Of a stretch of 64,000 bases of DNA, positions 41,701 to 53,700 are shown piece after piece. Positions within the stretch are counted from its first letter, which is position 1. The number at the start of each line of letters is the position of its first letter. The position numbers and the translations under genes were made by a program. The DNA comes from Bolinopsis microptera (Eukaryota; Ctenophora; Tentaculata; Lobata; Bolinopsidae), in the NCBI RefSeq assembly GCF_026151205.1, contig NC_087079.1, positions 17,290,945 to 17,354,944 on the forward strand. Reading direction: 5' to 3'. The notes under the pieces were generated by a model, which ran no database searches, had not been told where the DNA came from, and saw only the letters and a program-made list of their open reading frames with translations.

Positions 41701-44700
41701 GAGCTAATGGACGTCATCTCTAGACCCATCCCTATCTCAAATGAAGGTGAGCTAATGAGATTTGTGAAGGTTTCTCCACCAACTCCGGCTAGTATACAAT
41801 AATAAAATGTTCAGTTAATTAAATTATACACTAATTTTCTTATTCTGTAACCACGTAACACACTGTAATCTCAGGAGCTAGCTGGTCAGGACGACCAGAC
41901 CGGCTAGTTGGGGACGAGGATGAGGACGAGGAGGAGAGACGAGAAGCGGCGGAGGAACCTGCTGTTAGAAGCAGTCCTAATCACGCTTCTAGCTCCTTTA
42001 TTCAGGCTCTTCAGGGACTTGGGGAACCTTTCACTAATCAACAGGTTCAGATTCGGGGAATCAAATCACTAATTCCGTGTTTTGTGAGGTTTTATGACTA
42101 TGCTAGTAGCAACTTATGACTACGTCGCAGCTGTTTCAGGCAGCCGCGACCTTATTTGTGATTTTACTTGTAGACTGGAATATTGAGAATTATAAACTTC
42201 TGAATTACAACTCAGGGTTACTCTGGCGACGGGGATGAGGACGAAGGTGACAGTTTCAGTGATGAAGAGGACGGGGATGACGATGACGATGATGGTGATG
42301 ATGATGATGATGACGATGATGATGACGAAGAAGAAGATCGTCTGGGTAACAATCCAGAGGATGAAGATGATCACGGTGTCGATGGTAAGATGTCCACATA
42401 GTCAGTTGTTGCTTGTTGAATCTTAAATTGTAAGCATTCTTCTCAGAGATAGTGGCTATCATGAGGAGATGGCACTTATTAGGTTGCAGTCAGGTTTCTA
42501 CTAGTAATATTATATTGAAATATGCTCCCTCAGACACGGTTGATGAAGCGGATGCTAACATGGTAGACGAGGACGAGGGTAGTGATATGGAGGTGGACGA
42601 TGATGACGACGAGGACGATGTGGATATGGAACTGGACGACACTTCTAACCTCGTCTTCGATACCACTCGTGCTGACAACTTCAACCTTGACTTCCTGGTA
42701 AGATACCACTCGTGCTGACAACTTCAACCTTGACTTCCTGGTAAGATACCACTCGTGCTGACAACTTCAACCTTGACTTCCTGGTAAGATATCACTCGTG
42801 CTGACAACTTCAACCTTGACTTCCTGGTAAGATACCACTCGTGCTGACAACTTCAACCTTGACTTCCTGGTAAGATACCACTCGTGCTGACAACTTCAAC
42901 CTTGACTTCCTGGTAAGATACCACTCGTGCTGACAACTTCAACCTTGACTTCCTGGTAAGATATCACTCGTGCTGACAACTTCAACCTTGACTTCCTGGT
43001 AAGATACCACTCGTGCTGACAACTTCAACCTTGACTTCCTGGTAAGATAACACTCGTGCTGACAACTTCAACCTTGACTTCCTGGTAAGATACCACTCGT
43101 GCTGACAACTTCAACCTTGACTTCCTGGTAAGATACCACTCGTGCTGACAACTTCAACCTTGACTTCCTGGTAAGATACCACTCGTGCTGACAACTTCAA
43201 CCTTGACTTCCTGGTAAGATACCACTCGTGCTGACAACTTCAACCTTGACTTCCTGGTAAGATACCACTCGTGCTGACAACTTCAACCTTGACTTCCTGG
43301 TAAGATACCACTCGTGCTGACAACTTCAACCTTGACTTCCTGGTAAGATACCACTCGTGCTGACAACTTCAACCTTGACTTCCTGGTAAGATACCACTCG
43401 TGCTGATAACTTCAACCTTGACTTCCTGGTAAGATACCACTCGTGCTGACAACTTCAAGCTTGACTTCCTGGTAAGATACCACTCGTGCTGACAGCTTCA
43501 ACCTTGACTTCCTGGTAAGACACCACTCGTGCTGACAACTTCAACCTTGACTTCCTGGTATGCACTGCAACTCCGGACTCCGGGCCGAATCCGGTATTTG
43601 TTCCTTACATGGAAAAACTTGTGGAATTAATTGACTTCACCATATAGATTTTTTTTGAGAAGATGATGGCCAATCTCCATGCTTGGAATTAATCACAACG
43701 TTTTTAGTTTTGAGTCTTATAGAAATCTTCTTCGTTCTTCACAAAAGATGCACCAATATTTCTAGTAATTCACATTTCACAACACTGCTATCCACTCCAG
43801 AATGACGAAGAAGAGCAGTTTGTAGCAGTGATGAACACTTCCCGTTTGAACAGCGCCAGAACACACTTTAGATGGTCCAACCACAGTCCCCTTGCCAGAG
43901 GTAACCCGTTAACATTATTATGGTCCAACCACAGTCCCCTTGCCAGAGGTAACCCGTTAACATTATTATGGTCCAACCACAGTCCCCTTGCCAGAGGTAA
44001 CCCGTTAACATTATTATGGTCCAACCACAGTCCCCTTGCCAGAGGTAACCCGTTAACATTATTATGGTCCAACCACAGTCCCCTTGCCAGAGGTAACCCG
44101 TTAAAATTATTATGGTCCAACCACAGTCCCCTTGCCAGAGGTAACCCGTTAACATTATTATGGTCCAACCACAGTCCCCTTGCCAGAGGTAACCCGTTAA
44201 AATTATTATGGTCCAACCACAGTCCCCTTGCCAGAGGTAACCCGTTAACATTATTATGGTCCAACCACAGTCCCCTTGCCAGAGGTAACCCGTTAACATT
44301 ATTATGGCCCCAATAATAAACGTTCATTCGTTTGTGATGATGTATTTTTTAAGTATGTAGATTGTAAATGATAAAGCTACTGCACATAACTCTGTTAGTG
44401 CGCTTCTCTACCAGCCCCCTGGCTACTGTTCTCTAGTTAGAGTCTAAGTAGAACTACCCCCGAAAATAACCCTTCCTCGGCAGCTAGAGCCCGAGCTAAC
44501 GGCTCCACCAGCTCAGGACTCCCTACTATATATATATAATAACCCTTCCTCTGCAGCTAGAGCCCGAGCTAACGGCTCCACCAGCTCAGGACTCCCCACT
44601 TCTCATCCCCTGTTAATGAGGAACAGTGACATCAGCTCCACTACCGACACCACCACCACTGCTGCTGCTGGTTTGTAGTCTTTTGTACAAATCAGAATAG

Positions 44701-47700
44701 CATAGAATCTTATAAGCTACAGGATTCAAGTGATAATTTTTAAGTATTTAAGCATTTAAATGTCAAGAGTCTATTTCACTTAACATCATTATATTATAAC
44801 TATTAAGCTAGTAGTCAATAACTCAGTGTCTCAACCTAGGGACGAGCGGGACCGTTACCTCGACAGCTAGAATACCGAGACTCTTGGACTCTGACACGGG
44901 GGCACCGTTCCTCCACCGTCTCCTCAATTCAGGAGCAGATGCTGTGCTCCTGGGCTCCTCAAGGAGCAGGAACAGCAGGAACAGCAGGGTGCACGTGTTC
45001 GATCAGGTCACTAGAGACGAGATCCTCAACTCCGACCTCAATGACTTCAACCCTGTCGGGGGAAATTGTGAGTTTGTAAAATTGTAGGTCTATGTAATTT
45101 ATCCATGATTTGAACCTTATAATATCTTTTTAACAATGAACAGACTTCTTAGTGGTTGATAGGACGTTTGGACTGGAGAATTCAGTACTGAGTGTGTATC
45201 GTCTTATTTTCCATCTCGTCTTAGTTTTCTCTTCCCATTTAGCAGAGACGGTGTTGACATTACCCAGTGCACTCTCTCGATGGAGAGAAGAAGCTCAGGT
45301 CCTGGACGGATCATCTCTCCAAGATCTGGTTCAGTTGGTCAAGCCTCCCGTCATATCTACTCTCCAGAGGTACATTTCTTATTATTTTTCACCCCCTTCC
45401 GTCACATCTCTCCCCACACCACATTCTTGTTAGTTGCCCCTAACAATTATAAAACCTCAAATTCTACAGGCACATGGATGCTGAGGTTTCGGTGATCAAG
45501 GAGGCTCGTCTGAAGGAACTGAATGAGGAGCTTGCTAAGGAGGCGGTGGCGGCTAAGAAAAGGGAGGAAGAAGCAGAGAGGACTGCTAAGGAAGCCAAGG
45601 AAAAGGTTCCTTTTAAACGAATATTAAGTTTTAAATTTCTTTGCACGAGTTAACTGTTAAGTGAGGTGACTTTCCAAGACTTTTCATGAAACGATCGCTT
45701 ACTTTTTAAACCTCAAGTCGCCAAAATTTAGTGGACCGACTGAAGTTTGTGTTTGGATTTAACTTCTCATGATTCCATTTCCAGGTGACAGCAGGAGAGG
45801 AAGAAGCAGGAGAAGAAGACTCAACCACACCCTCCGAAACATCTCCTTCAGACGACCTCGGTCCGCTCCTCTCATCTTCTCTCAACATGGCCAGCAACAC
45901 CGGTAGTGAGGCTAGGTAAGTTTTACATGTTCTCTTCTGTCTACTGAATATTATCGCTCAATTTGGTCTTTTCCTTTTCCTTTGATTACTAATTGTTCCA
46001 TGTCAACATTTAACAAGCTATGATATGCAATAGTATTCTAAGGGTACGGTAATCGTGTTAAAAATGTTATCATATTCATACTAATGTATGTTTAATCCTG
46101 TTTACTAATGTATTTGTTTCTAGTAGCGGAGGGGACGATGTGACTCCAGGGAACGAGCCCTCTACACGTGCTATGACCACCTCCAGTCTGAACCCAGCTC
46201 CTGGCGAGGGGTCTGCAAACCAGCAGCAAGTTCAGGTAACAATACAAGAGTCCTTTAACAAGAGTTCAGTGTCTGAGTATGTGCACAGTGTCTGAGTATG
46301 TGCACCATGTGGCGCGAGTAGACGTGCATACCGGCTAGAAAGTTGAAAATTGAAAAAGAAGAATGGATATATTACACTATTACACTGTTTTTATTTTTAT
46401 ATTAAATAATAAACAATAATTTAATTTTATAATTATGATAATAATAACCGACTGCCAAGGTACCTAGGCAGTCGAGACCTCTTATTGAGACCCGATATAA
46501 TAATAATTGTAATTTAATACGACTTTCTGCAATTTAGTATCATAACCTTATTTGAACCAGGACCCAGACGACACTATGCCAGACATGTTCCCAGAGGACA
46601 GCGACAGTTCCCTAACCTCCGTCGGGTCTTCTGTAGGCTGGACTCCTCCTCAGAGCACCACAGGTTAGTAGCGGGGCTGCAGGTTAGTAGTTGAAAACTT
46701 AGTTTCCGCCTTTTTACAACCCAAACACGCTACGTGCATGTGCGACGAGCTTAAAGTTAATATCTTATTTTGTGACCAGGTCCAGAGCAAGGCAGCACAG
46801 CTCCAGACCGACCCTCTCCCAGCTACTCGCCCATGTCGGAGACTAACCCACTTGTGCCCACTGCCGGCCTCTCAAACACTGCTGACACCATGTCAGCTAG
46901 TGATGACGTCATGAGCACTGGTGATGTGACGTCATCATCCAGCGTGGTCACTACTTCTGCAGGTACGGGTTTATTAAGCACTTTTCAGATTATTCAGTAT
47001 ACTTAGTCATTATAATAATGTTTGGGCGGGGTTTCCAACCTCCTTTGCTAGTTTTTAATCTATAGCCCTATAGCGCGGATTACTTACTCAAACTGCAACT
47101 CAAACTATCAGTTGTACAGTTGTCCCGAGTAAAGGTGACTTGGTTATAACTTTATTCGAAAGTATTTAAACTTTAAAACTTTAAACTGTTTTGGTTTCAT
47201 GGCTGTCCATATCTGGTTGTATAATGTATTATGTATTATAGTAGTAGTGGGGGGGGGGACATGTCACCCCCCACTACTACTATACATAATACATTATACA
47301 TTATACAGTAGTAATACACTAAGTAGTAAAAACAGTAGTATAATGCCATTAAAAGAGCTTGTCTCGACACCCACACATTTATGATAAATAGCATTTGCAT
47401 TTGATTGGTCTAAATATCGTGAGTTTTATGTTTCGTTTAAAGGTTTAAGAGGTATAACCGTGTGACTACTGGGTACCTGCTATATGATATATAACTTTCC
47501 TGCATTAGATTTTATCTAATTGATAAAGGATAGTGAAATGTCGGTAATGGAAGCAGGCATATAAAGTGAAATAGTGAAATTAAGTGAAATATAAGGTACC
47601 TTCAAGAGATTATGAAACAATATTAGAAAGACCACAAAACAAGGTCGTGCAATAAAATTACGCAAAAGTGCTGATCTTTGCATTTGACAGACAATAATTT

Positions 47701-50700
47701 CGGCAAGGAGCAATATTTTTCCATGGGACCAAAAGCATCTGATAGATATCACTCCCCTCTATCAGAAACAACTATTAAGTCAATTTCGAGAGAATTTTGA
47801 TGAAGACCCCCCTGCCCTCTTAATAGATACTTCTTAAAGGTTTCTAGTTAAGATGTGAGGTGATGCCATTCTGATGCTGATAACTGCAACACCCTCAGTA
47901 ACCCCAGTAACACCCTCAGTAACCCCAGTAACACCCTCAGTAACCCCAGTAACACCCTCAGTAACCACAGTAACACCCTCAGTAACCACAGTAACACCCT
48001 CAGTAACCACAGTGTCCTCGGCAATAACGGAGGTGACCTCTTTAGCCAGTGAGGTAGCAGCCAGCATCAGTGCTCTACGTGGTACTGTTCCTGCTCCTGA
48101 ACCAACGAACGAGACCTCTGCTCAAACTGACACTACCCCTGTCAACGCTATCTATATTGATGGTTAGTTTACTCGGGGGGAGGGCAAGTTTGAGATTTTG
48201 TCTACATCTTCAATGAGATAACTGCCGGGAAATTATTAATTAATTAATTAACTTGAGAATTAATTAAGTTTAACTTGGGAACCTCTGCACGATAGAGTAC
48301 AGCAAGGCCGACCAAGACAAAGCTGCTTGTCTATGTTGCTGAAGGAAGTTGAGACAAACTCTAAAGAGGAACTGCGAACCCTGATGCGGGACAGGGATAT
48401 ATGGAGGGGGTTATCTGGCGTAGATATGACTAAGTTCCGACATAGTAGTAGTGAGATACTGTATTGCAGAATTTTTCTAGTCCTCAAGTCTCTAAATATC
48501 TCCATCTGTCAGGAATTCCAGTACCAGAGGGAATAGACCCCTCCTTCCTGGAGGCTCTGCCCGATAGTATCAGGATGGAAGTGCTACTGGAGCAGAGTGC
48601 TGCACTGGAGCGACAACGCCGCGTAGCTGCTCAGCAGCGTGCAACCACGACGGAACCTCAGCAATCAGGGACTGGTGAGCTAGAGTTAACATGTTGTTGA
48701 AACTTTAGCTCTGACCTTTTAGAAGGACGTGCACTAATTATTGTATTTCAAACTCCAATGTAGATTATAGATCCAATTATGACTATTCAGAGAGGCTAGG
48801 TTCCACTATATTCATTATTTTAACTAGCAGGAACCCGTATAACACTAAAATGGTGTCAAGACTCAAGAGACTAAACTAATTATTACCTATTTAATTCGCG
48901 TTTTTGACCGTCGTCTTGGGGGTCCGAATTTTGGGCTCTAAAACTCCAATTCCTTGGCCAATTTTTATTTGTTCATACTGATTTGGAGGCCATTAAAGCA
49001 TTTGACCCAGTCAAAATTGATGACGTGATGTCAGTAAAATGGTACGGATCCATCCATATATATCGTCTCGCTTTACACATAGTAAGATTTATATTATAGT
49101 AAGATTGTTTGTTAATAATGATTGTATTACCTAGTGGAACGAACAGACTCGGCGTACAACCCGAGTGATGTACTCATGTCACTCCCCTCCTCATTGAGAA
49201 GAAGTGTTCTGGCTGACATGGAGGAGAGTCAACTCAACTCCCTGAGCGAGGTAATGTAGTGTAGTGTAGTGTAGTGTAGTGTAGTGAAGTGTAGTGTAGT
49301 GAAGTGTAGTGTAGTGTAGTGTAGTGTAGTGAAGTGTAGTGTAGTGTAGTGTAGTGTAGTGTAGTGAAGTGTAGTGTAGTGAAGTGAAGTGTAGTGTAGT
49401 GTAGTGAAGTGTAGTGTAGTGTAGTGTAGTGAAGTGTAGTGTAATGTAGTGTAGTGTTGTGTAGTTTAGTGTAGTGTAGTGTAATGTAGTGTAGTGTAGT
49501 GCAGTACAGTGAGGTGTAGTGTAGTGTAGTGTAGTGCAGTGCAGTGTAGTGTAGTGTAGTGTAGTGTAATGTAGTGTAGTGTAGTGTAGTGTAATGTAGT
49601 GTAGTGTAGTGTAGTGTAGGGTAGTGTAGTGTAGTGTAGTGTAGTGTAGTGTAGTGTAGTGTAATTTAGTGTAGTGTAGTGTAGTGTAGTGTAGTGTAGT
49701 GTAGTGAAGTGTAATGTGGTGTAGTGTAGTGAAGTGTAATGTGGTGTAGTGTAGTGTAGTGTAGTGTAGTGTAGTGTAGTGTAGTGTAGTGTAGTGTAAT
49801 GTAGTGTAGTGTAGTGTAGTGTAGTGTAATTTAGTGTAGTGTAGTGTAGTGTAGTGTAGTGTAGTGTAGTGTAGTGTAGTGAAGTGTAATGTGGTGTAGT
49901 GTAGTGTAGTGAAGTGTAATGTGGTGTAGTGTAGTGTAGTGTAGTGTAGTGTAGTGTAGTGTAGTGTAGTGTAATTTAGTGTAGTGTAGTGTAGTGTAGT
50001 GTAGTGTAATGTAGTGTAATGTAGTGTAGTGAAGTGTGGTGTAATGTAGTGTAGTGTAGTGTAGTGTAGTGTAGTGTAGTGTAGTGTAATTTAGTGTAGT
50101 GTAGTGTAGTGTAGTGTAGTGTAGTGTAGTGTAGTGAAGTGTAATGTGGTGTAGTGTAGTGTAGTGTAGTGTAGTGTAGTGTAGTGTAGTGTAATTTAGT
50201 GTAGTGTAGTGTAGTGTAGTGTAGTGTAGTGAAGTGTAATGTGGTGTAGTGTAGTGTAGTAAAGTGTAATGTGGTGTAGTGTAGTGTAGTGTAGTGTAGT
50301 GTAGTGAAGTGTAGTGAAGTGTAGTGTAGTGTAGTGTAGTGTAGTGTAGTGTAATGTAATGTAGTGTAATGTAGTGTAGTGAAGTGTGGTGTAATGTAGT
50401 GTAGTGTAGTGTAGTGTAGTGTAGTGTAGTGTAGTGTAATGTAGTGTGGTGTAATGTAGTGTAGGGTAGTGTAATGTAGTGTAGTGTAGTGTAGTGTAGT
50501 GTAATTTAGTGTAGTGTAGTGTAGTGTAGTGTAGTGAAGTGTAATGTGGTGTAGTGTAGTGTAGTGTAGTGTAGTGTAGTGTAGTGTAATTTAGTGTAGT
50601 GTAGTGTAGTGTAGTGTAGTGAAGTGTAGTGTAGTGTAGTGTAGTGTAGTGTAGTGTAGTGTAGTGTTCTGGCTGACATGGAGGAGAGTCAACTCAACTC

Positions 50701-53700
50701 CTTGAGCGAGGTTATGTTCCCCCCCCCCCCCCCCCCCCCCCCTAATGTTTCTATTTAAATGCACATCAATATTATTAATAATAAATATCAAATCAAATAT
50801 TGTTTGCACCTAGAAAAAAAAGCTATTATTGGAGTTAAGAAAACATCAACGAATTGCAGAACTATCTGTCTCGTATATTTATGTTTTAGTATGAAAGCCC
50901 TCTTACTTGTGTGTCGCATCTTTAGTGTTTAGATTAAACTGTAATTACTGAACCTTTCGCTCCCAGGACTTAGTACAAGATTACGAGAGGATCAGATCGG
51001 AGCAAAGAGCTCGAACAGTCTACACGACCATTCCCTCCAGGTACTCCTCATTTAGTGTGAGAGGTCCCTACCATTTCATCATGTAGTCTTGTAGTCACGA
51101 CTTTCCCATTCTCAACCTTTTCATACATGATATTATTTGTTCTATTCGCACAATTCTGATGAACATAACATTTCCCCCCTTTTTATTTTAACGAATCTAA
51201 TCCGAAAACCACAAGTGGATTTTGTCTGATTTTGTTAATCTTGCCCTTTGACTAAGATTTTTTTCTGCCATGTCCCATATGACTTGTTTCCTCTACCCCA
51301 CCCCTTTTGTGTTCGACTTTTCCCTCTACTTCTCTTTCAATAGCTCGTCAAACCCCGCCAGTCGCTTTCGGTTTTAAAATCTACATCTCTAATTTTGGTA
51401 GCATCTATCGTTATTTCACACCATTAGATTTATTATTGATCTCATAATTGATCTCATAATTGATCTCATAATTGATCAAGTTTACTGGTTCCTCACGTCA
51501 TGCTCTCTTTTTGCTCACATAACGTTCTCTTTTTGTTCACATAACGTTCTCTTTTTGCTCACATAATGTTCTCTTTTTGCTCACATAATGTTCTCTTTTT
51601 GCTCACATAACGTTCTCCTTTTGCTCACATAACGTTCTCTTTTTGCTCACATAACGTTCCCTTTTTGCTCACACCACGTTCCCAATTTTATTTATTCGCA
51701 TCACGATCCTTATTCGCTCAAATCACGTTCTCTATTTAATCTTATCACGCTCTCTTTTCGTTCACATCAGCGTTTGCTTGCTCTGCTACCTGTGGGGAGG
51801 AAATATAACCGGCTCTTAAAATTTCCGTTAAGAAAGAGCAACAACATACTAGTCTTCCCTCAAATTGTGTATCTTTCTCAATGTCCGCCTAATTAACTAA
51901 GCACGTTCAGACCACGTTGCCATCGTAACCGTGCACGTGCATGGTGGTGGCGCACGTGCACGTGCAAGGATTGCGCTGGCAATACATCAGTTTTCTCCCC
52001 ACAGTGCCGGAGGAACAAGTAGGGCTGGTGGGTCTGCCAGATCACTCCTCTCCCGTCTTAATAACCTTGTAAACTTCAGGTAACCCCCAGTAACGCTTTA
52101 TACTTGTCTTCCACCTCGAAATGTTCTCCTGTCATTTGATCAGTGGATGGCCATTCTTAGAAAGTATTCCAAGAAGATGAAAATTACAAGAATTAATTAG
52201 CACTGTTGCTCGGAGGATTATTGAGGAGATAAAGTAGTAGTGGAGATCAAATGAAAGGCGAACATTTCCACAAAAAAACCTGTCCATGCTGTTAAATCAT
52301 GTTTTTGTCTCGTTATTATAGCTCATGTTAATGTAGTCTTCAGTAGATCAGTCCTAAACTGTTCTATGTTTTCATTCAATGTCCTGTAGTATTATGTTAG
52401 TATGCATATTCAGCTCTAAATGGCTAAATAAAGGAAACCCACCCCTCCCCACCCCACAAACTCCCAAAAGTAGCCCTGAAATGTTACTGCGTAGTTACAG
52501 GACGCTAAACATAGGCGGAGAAGGCCGGAGTGGGACGAGCAATCGAGCCTCTATTGGTCCTATCTTCGCTTCAACTATCCCTCCCTTCCCTCCCGTCAGT
52601 GGACTGTCCACCACCGGCAACACTTACAAACACGAGGTACGTATTTCATAAACACTTACAAACACGAGGTATGTATTTCATAAACACTTATAAACACGAG
52701 GTACGTATTTCATAAACACTTACAAACACGAGGTACGTATTTCATAAACACTTATAAACACTTACAAACACGAGGTATGTATTTCATAAATACTTATAAA
52801 CACGAGGTACGTATTTTATAAACACTTACAAACACGAGGTATGTATTTTATAAACACTTACAAACACGAGGTATGTATTTTATAAACACTTACAAACACG
52901 AGGTATGTATTTCATAAACACTTATAAACACGAGGTACGTATTTTATAAACACTTATAAACACGAGGTATGTATTTCATAAACACTTATAAACACGAGGT
53001 ATGTATTTCATAAACACTTATAAACACGAGGTACGTATTTCATAAACACTTACAAACACAAGGTACGTATTTCATAAACACTTACAAACACGATGTAAGT
53101 TCTTGATTTCAATCTTCAAAAAACTAACAAATTGTGTCACGTTATAATGATATCACCCTCTCCCAGATAAAACGAAGTGCGCAGTTGCAAGAAGAGGTGA
53201 GGAAGGTGATAAAGAAGAAGCCTATAGAGCACGAGGCTATCACCTGCCTACTCGTCCTCCTCTTTATCGATGATTCGCTCAGGTATCATTGTCAGGGGGA
53301 GCTTAACCGCATTTAACACGAGAAGCAGCAGTAGTAAAATGCGGCTGGAGTCACTTCAGACTCTTCTCTTATATCCATGCTATTTTGTGATAATAATTAA
53401 TACCCGTGCCAATAAAATGACAACTTGTTCACCTACCCTTGAACTCATTATCCTCCTTCTCCCCGGTTCTAAATTTGTTTCCTCCTCTCCTAGGTTACAA
53501 ACGTCTCGATTACACCGAGTTTTAAGGAACCTGTGTTGTAACACTGCTTCCAGAACCTGGGTCCTCATATCCCTTATATCCATCATACAGAAATGCAGCG
53601 CTGCTAAGAAGGTTCGACCTCTAATTAATTAATTTAATTCCTTGTGTAATCTTATCTTTACCTTGTCAAGCTAATTCCTTGTGTAATCTTATCTTTACCA

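Noticed and set aside
42120-42727. His-, Met- or Ser-rich reading frames on either strand
   Set aside because: Shadows of the poly-acidic HUWE1 exons 43 and 44.
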